Source of the DNA: Alviniconcha marisindica
Lineage: Eukaryota; Mollusca; Gastropoda; Provannidae
DNA length: 64,000 bases
Reading direction: 5' to 3'
Assembly (NCBI GenBank): GCA_018857735.1
Contig: JABMCL010000190.1
Location: 670,001 to 734,000 of the forward strand
The notes beneath the pieces are model-generated. The model did no database searches. It had not been told where the DNA came from and saw only the letters and a list, made by a program, of their open reading frames with translations. This document shows, in pieces, positions 35,501 through 48,720 of this stretch (position 1 is the stretch's first letter; every line of letters starts with the position of its first letter). A program made the position numbers and the translations under genes.

Positions 35501-36450
35501 GCATTGACAGTTTCTCTGAATTAATCAAACATTTTGATCATCAGAGAAGAAATCGGAACCATGCCATCTGCAATGCAGTGCCACAGCCCTTTTAATTTTA
35601 GTTCAAACTGCAAAAACAAGGCCAAGCGTGAAATGAATATTCATGTTTATAAAGTTTTAGGTGGAATCAAGGCTAGTGAATTTTTGTACTCACTCACCCC
35701 TCGGGCTAGTGGAAAATTATCCACTTCTGTAGGCCTGTGTACAGTTCTTGTGGACATGCCTTCATGAAACTATGAGTGTTCTTTAAAAATGCACTGATTG
35801 AAATGAAGAGGAAAGCGAAAATCTTAAAAAAATAGATAAATAATACATTGATCAGTTTGGCAGGTCCTAAGGTTAGTATGTTGACTTTGAACCAGCTGAA
35901 GTCACCTGCTGCAAGGATTATTTCTTTCTTTAGAGTAGTGCAAGTTCATAATTGGTTGCTTTATATTTTGAAATAGATGTTTTCTCTTTTTCTTGTTATA
36001 GTTTTATCATGGTTTCATACATTTGATGAAATTTGTTAATCTAGAATGTTGTAATGAGTGCTTACTTACTTAATCATGATTGTAGTATTTTGCCTTTATT
36101 TTTTTTTGCCTTGTCACAAAAAGTATTCTTTAAAAAAAATAAAAAAAATAAGATAAGTATAACTTTAAAATCATGTCAGAATCATGTGAAAGGGTACCTT
36201 TGTGCCCCCACCCCACCCCACCCCACCCCCACTGCCCCAAACAACATGTACTGATAAAACCTACTTTTAATTTTGTTGTTGCTCTTGTACCCCCTTTTTT
36301 TTTCCTTTCCCCCCCCCCCCCCCTTTCTCTTGCCATGGTTGCCATATATCCCTATTTATGTACATGTCCTTTTCACTTAGGGCATTAACAACAAGAGATA
36401 CACCCCACCCACACACCCCATCCTTTCTTGTTTCTATTAATAAAAAATTT
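32583..36450 (+). other. Probable HELZ 3' UTR and flank
   Basis: No coding exon follows the stop. The sequence is T/G-rich and largely free of tandem repeats, as expected of a long 3' UTR; vertebrate HELZ transcripts also have very long ones. AATAAA hexamers occur at about 36138 and 36439 and could direct cleavage, but their context is A-rich and neither is proven. A segment at 34880-35210 (CTCCCAAAGTCTTGGAGCGG) looks like an old dispersed repeat. Confidence 0.45.
36138..36143 (+). terminator. Candidate poly(A) signal AATAAA
   Basis: The first AATAAA that I noticed after the HELZ stop, 3.6 kb downstream, in an A-rich stretch. A second is at 36439-36444. Support is weak without transcripts. 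Confidence 0.25.
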
Positions 36451-36810
36451 AAGGGGGTGCTTTTTCTGCACAAGGTCTCAACAATGCTTTGATTCTGTAT
36501 GCAGTTTATAATGGAAAATACAAGACAAAAATGCCTTCTAAGCGCAAAGTCTTAGTGCCATGGAGGTTGAGGTATGACTTGTATGTTTATTGGCCCAGAG
36601 AAATTTTCTCTCACACATCAGTTTGGCAGTTTATATGTTTCAAGCCACCTGGATGTGTGCAGTTTTAAGACAGATGCTTTGCTTCCCCCCCCCCCCCCCC
36701 CCCCCCCCAGTCCAATCTACCCGCTGTTCCCAGTTCTGTTGATTTTGCTTTGGATGTTGCCTTATATTCCCTTTGGCTCTTGTCTCCCCCCCCCCCCCCC
36801 CCCTTTTTTT
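36200..36810 (+). repeat. Cluster of poly-C tracts
   Basis: CCCCA repeats at 36207-36240 and poly-C runs at 36310-36323, 36686-36708 and 36786-36802, the last running into poly-T. Proline/glycine frames here are artefacts. Confidence 0.9.
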
Positions 36811-37599
36811 TTTTTTTGGCATTGTGATGTCATTATGATGTCAATCACAAGGCAGTCCTTTATATTGCTGACTGCAGTTTATGTTGTGTTGTATAGATTT
36901 TGGTGAGAACAGGACAATGTGGTGGTGTATTTTTTGTGTGTGTGTTTTGTTTCTGTTTGTTTTCTGCAGTTGCTTGGCGTGGACCAGCAGGTACTGTTGT
37001 CAGCAGCCTGTGCTGATCGCTTGACATGGAAGCTCCTCGCTCAGAGTCTTTGCTCTGACGCAGAGACGTCAGCAGCGGGGGGGGGGGGGGAGAGTGGACC
37101 TTCGTTGCCAGTTTATGCAGCTACACTGGGAGACTGACAGTTGAAGATGGTGAAGGGTGCTACTATTCGAGAACCCTTTTTACTTACTGTGTTGTTGTTG
37201 TTGTTGTTTGTTTTTTCTTCTTCTTCTTCTTCTGGTGGGTGTTCGGTCTGCCTGTGCTGTGCAGGGTTGGCAGAGAGGGTGTGGATGTACCGGGAAGGCT
37301 GTTCCATAAACACAGGTGCTTTTTTCTTTCCGTACTTTTGACCGATTTCTGTGTTGGCAAACAGTCTTTTCTCTGCTTTACTGCCGCATTGAGGTGCGTG
37401 CATTTTGGATGTTCAGTGTTGGCGAGAATTGTGTGCAGGGGGGGGGCACCTGTGCCATAGGCATGCTTGGAAGTTAAGGGTGTTACTAGGTACAGAGACA
37501 AGTGTGTCAGAAGACAGGCATCATGTGTACAGCGGAGGGGTTCTGAGAGTGCATAGAGATGCGTGTCAGCAGACGTGCTTGGAGAATCGCATTAACAGG

Positions 37600-39010
37600 C
37601 ACACAGAAAAAAGCATGTCAGTAGGCATGCACAGAGAAGGGTGTGAACAGACACACAGGAAAGGGTGTCAGTACACGTGCACAAGGAAGTACATGTGCGC
37701 AGAGAAGAAGTGGGTCAGTAGGCATGCACAGAGAAGGGTGTGAACAGACACACAGAAAAGGGTGTGAACTGACACACAGAGAAGGGTGTGAACAGACACA
37801 CAGAGAAGGTTGTCAGTACACATGCGCAAGGAAGTGCATGTGCGCAGAGAAGAAGTGGGTCACTAGGCATGCACAGAGAAGGGTGTGAACAGACACACAG
37901 AAAAGGGTGTCAGTACACATGCACAAGGAAGTGCATGTGCGCAGAGAAGAAGTGGGTCACTAGGCATGCACAGAGAAGGGTGTCCAAAGTAACATGCCAA
38001 GGAGTGCAGTCCAGAGAAGAAGTGGGTCACTAGGCATGCACAGAGAAGGGTGTAAAACAGTATACACATGCACAAGGCAGTGCATGTGCGCAGAGAAGAA
38101 GTGGGTCAGTAGGCATGCACAGAGAAGGGTGTGAACAGACACACAGAAAAGGGTGACAGTACACATGCACAAGGCAGTGCATGTGCGCAGAGAAGAAGTG
38201 GGTCAGTAGGCATGCACAGAGAAGGGTGTGAACAGACACACAGAAAAGGGTGACAGTACACATGCACAAGGCAGTGCATGTGCGCAGAGAAGAAGTGGGT
38301 CAGTAGGCGTGCACAGAGAAGGGTGTGAACAGACACACAGAGAAGGGTGTCAGTACACGTGCGCAAGGAAGTGCATGTGCGCAGAGAAGAAGTGGGTCAC
38401 TAGGCATGCACAGAGAAGGGTGTCAGTATACATGCTCAAGGAAGTGCATGTGCGCAGAGAAGAAGTGGGTCACTAGGCATGCACAGAGAAGGGTGTCAGT
38501 ATACATGCTCAAGGAAGTGCCTATGCGCAGAGAAGAAGTGGGTCAGTAGGCATGCACAGAGAAGGGTGTGAACAGACACACAGAGAAGGGTGTCAATATA
38601 CATGCTCAAGGAAGTGCATGTGTGCAGAGAAGAAGTGGGTCACTAGGCATGCACAGAGAAGGGTGTCAGTATACATGCTCAAGGAAGTGCATGTGCGCAG
38701 AGAAGAAGTGGGTCACTAGGCATGCACAGAGAAGGGTGTCAGTATACATGCTCAAGGAAGTGCCTATGCGCAGAGAAGAAGTGGGTCAGTAGGCATGCAC
38801 AGAGAAGGGTGTGAACAGACACACAGAGAAGGGTGTCAATATACATGCTCAAGGAAGTGCATGTGTGCAGAGAAGAAGTGGGTCACTAGGCATGCACAGA
38901 GAAGGGTGTCAGTATACATGCTCAAGGAAGTGCATGTGCGCAGAGAAGAAGTGGGTCACTAGGCATGCATAGAGGAGAGTGTCAATAGGCACACTGAGAA
39001 GTGGGTCAGT
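37600..39010 (+). repeat. Complex 1.4-kb minisatellite
   Basis: Units of about 73, 97 and 121 bp built from three modules: AGAAGAAGTGGGTCA.TAGGC, ATGCACAGAGAAGGGTGT and ACACATGC.CAAGGAAGTGCATGTGCGC, with an optional GAACAGACACACAGA module. The right half (38400-38990) is a larger duplication of about 240 bp. Frames such as MHREGCEQTHRKGCQ on either strand arise from the repeat. Confidence 0.93.
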
Positions 39011-40411
39011 GTATAATATGTATACACTAACATATATATGTATATCAGTATGTGTCAGCACGCAGGCTGAGAGAAAGGTAGCGGCACAGAGAAGGAGGGT
39101 AGTGAGTGCATATTGAAGAGCGTCAACAGGCACTCAGAGAGGGTTCACTGGTTGCATAGGAGTCAGGACTGCAATTTGGACCAAATCTGTTGGTAATTAA
39201 TTGCACTTTATCTCCAGATAGTGTTTTAGTGTCCTATCGCACAATTCTTCTTTATTGTGTTTCCCTTCAAACCAGTTCTTTTCAAAGGTGTGTTGTCAGA
39301 ATCTTGTAACAGTTTGTTGATGTTGTCTCAGTTGATTGCTCGTGATTTTTTGATGCAGCGTCTCCCGGTCTTGGAAAAGGGTAGTTGTGTTTGTGACCAG
39401 AAATTTAACCTGAAGAAGTGACAAAGTCAGCAGCAGTGAACTACAGATTTTTCTGTACGAGTGATCACATCACATTTCTCTTGCATTGAGAAGTCGTTTT
39501 GACACGTTTCATTGTGTTTTCTCCAGTGGCTTCTGTCTTCACAAAGCAGTTTTGCCACCGTTTTCTTCTTTAGTATTGGCATTAGTCATATTGTGTTTGC
39601 GGAGCTGCAGTGACCAAATTGGCAGGTTGGGTGGGGTACTTTTCTGTCTTGTTCGTAGCTGTGCAGTGTTGAGAGGGTGTAGTGCTGTGCCACAGGTGTA
39701 TGTTTAATTGCACAACAGTAGAAGAAGAAAACTTGCCTGATTTCTCTCAAGCTTGTCAATAGTAGTAAGGTAATTAATATGTTGATGTTTCTCAGACAGA
39801 GAGACACCTTTGTGTTTGTGGTTTCGTTGTCAGCAAGTACTTGTGCAGTGTACAGACATACACCTCTTGCCTTATGTGAGATATTGTTGCAGAGCATAAT
39901 TTTGCACATTCATGGCTACTTTTTTTCTTTCTTTTTTTCCCCACCAATCCAGACCTTTCTTCTTCTTCTTCTTCTGGTTGTATTGTTATGATAAGACATA
40001 TGTGAGCAGAAACCTAGAAAAAGCTAAATTTTTTGCAAGACACAGGAAGAATATGCAAATTCTGCTTAGGACAAAATGAATCTAATTGTGTTTTTTTCTC
40101 TTTTTTTCTTTTTTTTTCTTCTTCTCTGTTTTGATGGAATTTCTAGTCTTTTTAAAAAATGCTGATTTTTTCCAGGTCTTTTACTGTGGATTTATCTCCA
40201 AAAAGAAGTATTGTGATGCTCCCGATAGTTTTTTCTTCTTCAGGATGTTCTGTATTCTCTCTATATATATACTGAGAGGTTTAAACTGTGCAACAGTTAT
40301 AACTCTTCTTGGTAAGACACATAATCTGATGAGACATGGAAAGTAGTAATAATTTTCATGCTTACCTAGAGTGCACCCAATTTGCTCGTGGCAGCAGTTT
40401 CTTTGTACTGA

Positions 40412-41232
40412 GTGTTTGTGGGACATTGTAAGTGGTGTGGTGTACTGACACCATCCTAAGCCCCCATGTGAGACATTGTTGGTGGTGTGGTGTACTGACA
40501 CCATCCTAAGCCCCCATGTGAGACATTGTTGGTGGTGTGGTGTACTGACACCATCCTAAGCCCCCATGTGGGACATTGTAGGTGGTGTGGTGCACTGACA
40601 CCATCATAAGCCCCCATGTGGGATATTGTTGGTGGTGTGGTGCACTGACACCATCCTAAGCCCCCATGTGGGACATTGTAGGTGGTGTGGTGCACTGACA
40701 CCATCCTAAGCCCCCATGTGGGACATTGTAGGTGGTGTGGTGCACTGACACCATCCTAAGCCCCCATGTGGGACATTGTAGGTGGTGTGGTGCACTGACA
40801 CCATCCTAAGCCCCCATGTGGGACATTGTAGGTGGTGTGGTGTACTGACACCATCATAAACCCCCATGTGGGACATTGTAAGTGGTGTGGTGCACTGACA
40901 CCATCCTAAGCCCCATGTGGGACAGTGCAGGTGGTTGTGGGACATTGTAGGTGGTATGGTGCACAGACACCATCCTAAGCCCCCATGTGGGACATTGTAA
41001 GTGGTATGGTGCACTGACACCATCCTCAGCTCCCATGTGGGACAGTGTAGGTGGTATGGTGCACTGACACCATCCTAAGCCCCCATGTGGGACATTATAA
41101 ATGGTATGGTGCACTGACATCGTCCTAAGCCCCCATGTGGGACATGGTAGGTGGTATGGTGCACTGACACCATCCTAAGCCCCCATATGGGACATGGTAG
41201 GTGGTATGGTGCACTGACACCATCCTAAGCCC
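40412..41232 (+). repeat. 50-bp minisatellite
   Basis: About 16 units of GCCCCCATGTGGGACATTGT followed by AGGTGGTGTGGTGCACTGAC and ACCATCCTAA. Units are near-identical on the left and more varied to the right, with one short deletion near 40910-40950. The minus-strand frames rich in TYNVPHGGLGWCQ are artefacts. Confidence 0.95.
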
Positions 41233-41549
41233 TCACCCAAACCTACTGCAGCTGATTGCCATGCTGCAGCAATCCCAATGATTGCCGTCTGGCATCCAGT
41301 GAGCTTTTCTTTGCCACTAGGATTCTGGAGAGCACCATGTTCACTCATTGGGACTCGTCGTCCTCATCAGACATACTTTTGAGCACCTGTTCATGTGGCA
41401 AAATTTGACAAGAAAATATTTGAAAAAGTACTTTTTGCAATGCCTTTCTGGGAAAGTCTAAGGTGAAACTGGGGTTATCTGCTGGAGGCACGTATAATCC
41501 TCAAGATATATTCAGCTAAGAAAAAAGAGCACTTGTGCGTGCTAGATAT

Positions 41550-42120
41550 TCCATCAAAATCGGCTGGATTGTGGATAGCTAAGAGGTCTTGGTGTGCACT
41601 AAACAGAATTTAAAACAACAAACAAGGAAGTTAAGCAAATAGCGCTCAAAAAGCATCATACAAGCACGACAACAAAGACCCAGGTTGCCTACGGTAACTC
41701 TCACCTGGGATGCAAGTAGATACAAGTTAAATGATCTCCACCAAAGGTACATCCTCAAGAATTTAAAGCAGACAGTGGTTAAACAAGGGGTCATGGGATG
41801 AACAGAACTGAGTTTTGGTACAATACTGTGGTATTACTATTAGCAGTACATGTTCAGAGAAGTTGACTGTAGCCACAGGTCTTTGAAGATGTAGTTGGTG
41901 CCTCTACTGGGCCCTGGCTGTTCCGTCAAAATAGGCTGGATCATGAATGACAAAGAGGTCCTGGTGTGCTCTGAACAGTTTATTACGAAGAGACTGTGGC
42001 TGGACAGAGCAGAGTTTTAGTAGCAACACAATGGTATGAGCAGTCCAGTGTTTGAAGAAGTTCAGACTTGAGCTACAGGCTTTTGAAAGTGTGGGTAGTG
42101 CTTCTACTCGGGCGGCGTCT
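41550..42120 (+). repeat. Diverged segmental duplication
   Basis: TCAAAATCGGCTGGATTGTG with AAGAGGTCTTGGTGTGC at 41552-41605 recurs as TCAAAATAGGCTGGATCATG with AAGAGGTCCTGGTGTGC at 41925-41978. A following block ending CTCTACTGG recurs as CTTCTACTCGG near 42100. Unit length is roughly 200-370 bp. Origin unknown. Confidence 0.65.
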
Positions 42121-44150
42121 TCTGTCAGGACTTGCGCAACAAAGGTTTGTGTACGTTTTCCTTCAACATTCTGGATTGTGTCTTGCGTCCCTTGTCTCTG
42201 TCTGTGCCTCTGTGTACTATCCGAAGAGACATTACTGACTGCGATAAACAACTTCGCTTTTTGGTTCAGTGTTGCAACTATTCCCTGTGAGGTCTTGTGG
42301 AATTTGTTTACGTCTTCTCCAGCTTTTTTTTTTTTCCCTTGCTTTTTTCCTCTCCCCTCTTTACAGAAAAATCAGGCGCCAGTTACTGTTACAGTGTTCC
42401 ATGAGACTTTTTTCCTTCTTTTTTAACTCTACGGGATTTGTGTTGCTTAGGCCAGCTGACAGTTTTGAACACAAGATGGTTTGCACCTGTGCTCCAAAAC
42501 CTAGGGCTGTAATATAATATTTGTTGCCTCTTTGTATTAGTTTTAAATGTATTCCCCTTTGCTGCAGGCAGCCTGGATACTGGAATTTTGTGCATGCAAC
42601 ATGCTATCACAACTACTGACACTGAAATCAGGCAGTGGGTTTGCAAGTGCATGTTTTCAAACCTCTTTTGCCCTAGACACAATTATAACAGCCAGTATCA
42701 CTGGCACAGGAGGGCGTTGGTGTGGTCAACAGACTGCTGTGCTCGATTCATGTGTACAGCATGAAAACTCTTCTTTGCATCTGCTCTTTTGGATTCAGAA
42801 GAGTGATTTGGTGAAATTGGGAGATTATTTTTTATATTATTGCTGGTCCCCCCCCCACCCCCTCCCCCCCTGTTTAGTCAAGGCAAACTACAACCTGTAC
42901 CAAGAAAAAGGAAAAGGGAACTTGGGTCTGCTTTTGATTCAGAATGTATACCAATGGCACTTTTCTTTCTTTTAAACAACAACAAACATTTTACATGTTT
43001 TTCTTTCTTTATGCATGATTTTTGCAGTACATTCTATTTCTAGACGCAAGATAGAGATGGCCTGTGATAAGACTGATGGTTCTGTGTTAAAGAAGTGCAG
43101 GGTTAAGTTGCTCATCACTGTGCACTGTCCATCCTAGGGTCATCTTCAGCTGTGCATAACCAAATTGGTGGGCTCATGGCATCACTTTCTACACCTTGCA
43201 AACATGTCCAGGGTGAAGGATGAGAGTTTGAAGGTTGCATTGGAAAACAAATAAAAAAATCAGGGTACACATTCTACTTCTTTTTGTAGATTTAGAAGAT
43301 ATTTTTTTTAAATGACCAGGATAAACTCCAGCTTCTTTCTGAACTGCTGTCCTCCACTACAACTAGCCACACCATCTTGGTTTAGATGACCAGGGCTTTT
43401 CACAAAGTACTTGATCGACACTGTTAGTTTTTCCTCAGATCATGTAATTCCCTTATGGTCCATTGTAGCTTCAGCAGCATAATCCAAAATGGCTGGGCAT
43501 GTGAGAAATCATTAAATCCTTCAGCAAAAGGTTTGTTTCTGTTGGGTTTGTTTTTGTTTTGTTTTTGGGGGGTTGCCATCATTGGCAGTGAATGTTAAGA
43601 CTGGATTTTGACACTGGACGGAATCTGAGTGCATCAAAGTTGATTCCAATGAGCCCGCAAACTGGGTTGCATACAGAAAGGTGGTTACCCACCCAAGAAC
43701 ATTTAGACCTTATGTAACCAGCGACGCCTGCAATGAAGCATTCCGGAGTGGCAGAACTCAAGACTTGTATGTCGGCCTAATCTGTATACTGCAGTCATAT
43801 ATACACACTATATAGCTTCTTTCTTTTCATACCTTTTGATAATATTTGGTGTAAATTTCCCTGTACATATTTTTGTGTTGTACGGTTGGAGTGTTGTCAG
43901 GAATGACTATTTCACATCGTTTTGTGGTGGTGGTTGTTTCTGCGCGCAGGTGTTTTTCAATTTTTTCCCCTCCTATGCATGTTGCTAATAACAACAGGTG
44001 AGGCAGCCATTTTCCAAGTTGCTCTGCTAGATGTTAGTCACTATGCCACTTACCTCTGAAGTTTGAGCCTCTTTTCGTTTCCAGGACTTTCTTTTTTCTA
44101 ATGACCGTGTTAAACTGCTAATTTTTTCATTTTGCTCACTCTCTCTCCCC
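42120..44150 (+). other. T/G-rich stretch, no gene recognised
   Basis: It holds a poly-C run near 42849-42869 and one AATAAA at about 43248. I found no exon-like frame. It may be intergenic or the far end of a long transcript from HELZ. Confidence 0.4.
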
Positions 44151-44195
44151 CCCTTTTGCTCTCTCTCTCTCTCTCTCTCCCCCCCCCCCCTCTTT
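44145..44195 (+). repeat. CT microsatellite with poly-C
   Basis: CTCTCT runs at 44138-44180, then poly-C at 44181-44191. Confidence 0.92.
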
Positions 44196-44438
44196 TTTTT
44201 GTTTTGTTTGTGAAGAGCGTGTAGCAGAGAGACTTGATGAAAATGTTAGGACTGCTGCACCTAGTTATTTCTATTTGTAGCTTGTAGTGCAGATGTGGTT
44301 ATTGGGCTTTTATTCGTAATCTGCTCCAGTATAACTATTATCTGTTTCAAAGAGTGGTTATTAAAAGTTGTATCAAAGAGTGGTTATTAAAAGTTGTACC
44401 AAGATAAATTTGTTTGTCGTCTGATCTCATGTTTCAAG

Positions 44439-44498
<60 letters not shown>
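44439..44498 (+). repeat. AC microsatellite
   Basis: About 29 uninterrupted AC dinucleotides. Confidence 0.97.
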
Positions 44499-44499
<1 letters not shown>

Positions 44500-44843
44500 A
44501 CTGTGCACACACTTTTTAAGGTGTCTGATTGAAAATGAAAAATGTGTTGCAACCCTGAATTATGAAGCACAAAGTGGCAAGGAATATCAAAATTACTCCA
44601 CAGAATTTGTCTTTTAAAAAAGAACAAGAAAATGCCAGCAAAGCATACTCAAAGAATAACTGAATCACTACTATTTTCTCCTCAACTCTTTGAAGAGACT
44701 TGGACCATAAAAATGCCCAGATGCAGTGTTCTAAGTAGTTTTTTGTTTTGTTTTTGTTTTTTCATGAAGCTTGATATCTGAATCAGGAAGCTGAACTTAG
44801 GTGGAAACCCCTTTGTACTTTGTAGTATACATCATGATCACCT

Positions 44844-44847
<4 letters not shown>

Positions 44848-44911
<64 letters not shown>
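44848..44911 (+). repeat. TC microsatellite
   Basis: About 32 uninterrupted TC dinucleotides. This is near the point where the + strand changes from T/G-rich to A/C-rich. Confidence 0.97.
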
Positions 44912-44916
<5 letters not shown>

Positions 44917-45715
44917 TCCATTTCAAAGGACAACCTTCAAAATATGACATGCAAATGTTAAAGATAACACAGTCAGAGATGAAAACAATTATCCTGCATT
45001 TATTACCAGCACTACAAAACAAAAAAGAGCTGCTGACAATGGCACACACAAACATGGCCACACACATTGCACTCCATAATCATATAGTAGAAAAAAAACA
45101 GCTTGACAAGAAATTCCAAGAACATCACATCATTGCTTAAGGCTGAAATCTTTCAACTGTACGGTAAAACCATCCTAGAAGAAGACCTCAGATATATGGC
45201 CAGATATTAAATGTAATCTGAATGCCATATCAGTATTCAAAATGTGAGGTTTAAAGGGGCCCCCAAATAAAGGGACATCCTGGGCTTTCCTTTCCTGACA
45301 GGAATGGAATACAAAAAAACACCCACAAACCAGTTTTTCAGTTGACTAGTGGTCTACGTTGTTAAAAACTAATGGGTCACTTTGTTAAAAACTGACATTT
45401 GAAAGTCATGAAATTAAACATGGCTGTGATCACTGCCACTTAGTGTGTGGCTGTCCATGTTGGTGACATGAAGAAGGCCAACATGTGCGGCAGTAGTGTG
45501 TTTACATCACGAGCCAAGCTTTTTTTTACCTGCCATTGACAAGGAGCTAACCAACATGGCTGCAGCCTGTGGAGCTCAAATTCAAGCCAAAAATTGTAGG
45601 AAAAACTGGCACACAATGAATTTGGACTCTAGGTCTGCCCCTTGCAGTCTTTAGTCCCGTAATTCCCATGGCATGTTTAGCTTGGCTGACTAAAACGTGA
45701 AATGATTGTCGGGGC

Positions 45716-45930
45716 AGACCATATTTAATCAAATTCAAATTAAAAAAACTTTAATTATCCCACAAGGGGCAATTTTGTTGTGGTAATGGCGGGCTCATAA
45801 AATAATAAATACATTTAAAAAAAAAGAATACACCAACAAACACAACACGACCAACAAAGGGTCTTACATTAACCATAGTTATAAATATAGAACAAACTGT
45901 GACAGGTCAGTAAGGTCAGGGTAGACCATC
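45716..45930 (-). mobile_element. LINE 3' tail remnant
   Basis: On the minus strand the sequence reads CAAAATTGCCCCTTGTGGGA then TAATTAAAGTTTTTTTAATT and TGAATTTGATT, the form of a Rex/L2-type LINE 3' end with an AATTGA-like terminal repeat. No coding part is visible, so it is a short 5'-truncated copy. Confidence 0.5.
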
Positions 45931-45999
45931 CTTAATCAGGCAGGTCATGCCAGGCCATAAGATCAAATGCAAGATTATTGAACTGGGGTCATTGTTAAT

Positions 46000-48095
46000 G
46001 AGCTTTGTCATAGTGGGAGGAAGGGGGGGGGGGGTCACAGGATCAAAAGCAAGGCTGGGTTGTAGGTCTGTGTGTGCAAAAAGGCTGAACCACCATGAAG
46101 ACCCATGAAAAGATGTCAATCCTATATATATGCAAAGCATCACTGCTGTGTACTGCTTTGTTTTTTTCAAATTCCAAGGACAACAACAAAATACACTTTC
46201 ACAGACATATATCCTTTGTTGGGAAAAAGGGGGGGGGGGGGGGGGGGGAAGAGGAGTTAATCAAGATTCAGTGAGACAAAGGATCGCACAAAGTAAGTTT
46301 GGAACAGAGTCGATCTCAGTGACTCACCATGACCTACTTCACTGAGAATTACCCCAGGTCAATACTGTCCCCAATCTCACTTTCAATTCTGTGACCTGAC
46401 ATGACCTCCCTCATGAATATTCATAAGAAAGGGCATTATACACAAAAAGGGGTCTGGATTAAGCTTTTTATCCCCTTCAGCCAGTCCACCTACTACAAAG
46501 ATGCACACTTTACAAGTAGATCAACAAAAACTGGATGTTACAATTAAAAAGCAACAACAACAAAAAAAGAATCTGGGAGATTTGTTCAAATGCTTAGAAT
46601 AATACTGAGGCAGTATAACAGATGTAAAGGTAATATTGTAAACATAGCATAAAATTAACAAAGCACAAAAGTAATGTTAATTACCTTACATTCTGAACTA
46701 GTAAATTTGTCAAAGACCTGTAACAAAATATTCATTACATTAGATATTTGTTCAATATGCATATATTTACATATAAACTCCTTAGCCACTGTATTTAACA
46801 ATTACTGTAAAGCTATTCAAAATAGGTATCTCAACAGATACACAAACAACCGTGGTTAAATCTGCTTCAGCACCTACCATGTACTTGACAATGAAAACTT
46901 AAATGGCAGACCATATAAAATAAACTCCAAGGCAAAATAAAAGTTCCAAACACATCCCACTATCTGATGGATCCAGCCTTTGGTATTCCAAACAGCAAAA
47001 ACAAATATGAATTGAGCACAAGCGATTTTCACTTTTCATGATATGAAAGGAAAACCAAGACTAAACTAAAGTCAACTGTAAGCAAAGAAGGTCTCCATGA
47101 CAAAACGTTCCATCAACTAGCACAACAAGTTTGTTTTGTTCTTTTTAACCTGTGCAAAGTTGACAGATTTGGCACAAAGTAGCATCCCCAAAAACACCTT
47201 TATAAATAGCTTAGGCGACAGAGGCAGCATGTTCACACCAGCATATATAAATACATTTCTAATTTTTGTTCTGATGCTGTGGCTCAAAGGATCTTCATTA
47301 ACTGACTGATCACTTTCATATAGTGCTATTCTCTGCTCTTGAGCAGACTCACTGCACTCTTGTTGCATGTGACAGCTGCTTTTCATAGTATGTTTGAATA
47401 CATCCACTAAAGTGGTGTTTTTATAATTCTATTTGGTTGCTGTGTAGCTGGTGCCATGCTGATGCTGCTGCCATCTCAGTGCACATTATGTGTACACCAT
47501 ACAACCATGCACCAGTTTACAGCGTCATTCGAAGCCACACACATTCGTCTGGTATGTTAGTGGATGCTGGCTTATTTGAGCGTTTCCCCAATCCACTGAT
47601 CTCTGACTTGGACAACAAGGCTCTTTAATGTGCATATGTGACCTGTTATCACACGTACACACACCACACAGGTGTCATCTGAAGGATTTCATTACCCAGC
47701 CTAGTTGTGGAATGCTGTAATAAAAACCTCTACCTCAGTCACAAATAATCATACTGGGCAGGTCATGTCTCTTCCACATTTTTTCTTTTCACGGCATAGT
47801 TCTGTTACAACAACATTTTTGTTTCTGAGTGGGTTGGTTGGTTGGTTCTTGGTACCTTCAAATTGTATCTCAAACCCAGTTGAGCAAACCTTCAATCAAC
47901 TTGCATTCAAAATGCTCAATCAACTCTTCTTCTTTTTTCAAACTCCCCTTTGACTCTGAAAACAGGTCAAGGTCACCAACACCAGGATGGACATAAAAAG
48001 CTCAACAGAGGTTACGATCACCGGAGTTTCACACCTCATTTAAAACTAACATCTGAGATAACACAAGTTTTGTCAAGTTTCGTTGAATCCTATCA
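46000..48095. other. A/C-rich stretch, no gene recognised
   Basis: There is a poly-G run at 46229-46248 and AACAACAACA tracts. No frame has coding character. The composition suits an intron, UTR or flank of a minus-strand transcript. Confidence 0.4.
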
Positions 48096-48099
48096 AATC

Positions 48100-48720
48100 A
48101 ATCTAATCAATCTTTATTATTCATCAATATACAAAGCATAAAAATGAAAAATGTCCTTTGACACATGGGCTCAAGACTCAGGAAGGTACATTTAAAATAA
48201 CAATAAAATAAAACGTAAAAGAAATATATGTATATATATCTCACTCTCACATTCTCCCCCTCTTGCCCGCCCTGGCTTTTTCCACAAACATACACCCGCA
48301 AACACATGTGTAAGGTTCAAAACACGTGCGCACACATACACACACACACACACACGGGCGCGCGCACGCGCACGCATGCACTCACACACACATACACGGA
48401 GCTCCATACACACGCACACACACACACTACATCGCTTAAGACATATTAAATTCTAAAACTTGCATTTAAAACTGAAACAGCAGTGGGTATAAAAGATTTC
48501 TTATAAACATTCTTTTTTGCCAGTGGCACTTTCAGTCGTCGACCCGACGGCAGATGCTGAAAGCAAAAGTTAAGGGTGCGTTTTGTCATGAAGGATCGAG
48601 AGTGACTTCCTACAGACAGAAAGATGGTACAGGTCACACAGTTGCTTTTGTTCAACTCCTATAATCTTGCTAGCCGTGTTGACGACTCGTGCCAGCCGAG
48701 CTCTGTTTTTAACTGACAGA
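48100..48720 (-). mobile_element. LINE reverse-transcriptase C-terminus, antisense
   Basis: Read on the minus strand, 48655 to 48446 encodes FQHLPSGRRLKVPLAKKN and KKSFIPTAVSVLNASF, the extreme C-terminus typical of L2/Rex-type reverse transcriptases. Upstream RARLARVVNTASKI (48720-48660) fits the preceding conserved segment. The 3' UTR includes CA/GCGC repeats (48325-48428), and the end has GATTGATTAGATTGATTT (48087-48120), the short tandem tail usual for this class. It is 5'-truncated. Confidence 0.75.
48300..48428 (+). repeat. CA-rich microsatellite
   Basis: An imperfect CACA tract with GCGCGC insertions, lying inside the 3' UTR of the antisense LINE fragment. Confidence 0.88.

Noticed and set aside
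37605..39133. Cysteine/histidine-rich frames on both strands
   Set aside because: They arise from the complex minisatellite and repeat with its unit.
40456..41120. Minus-strand frames with TYNVPHGGLGWCQ repeats
   Set aside because: They are translations of the 50-bp array; frames break at every change of unit length.
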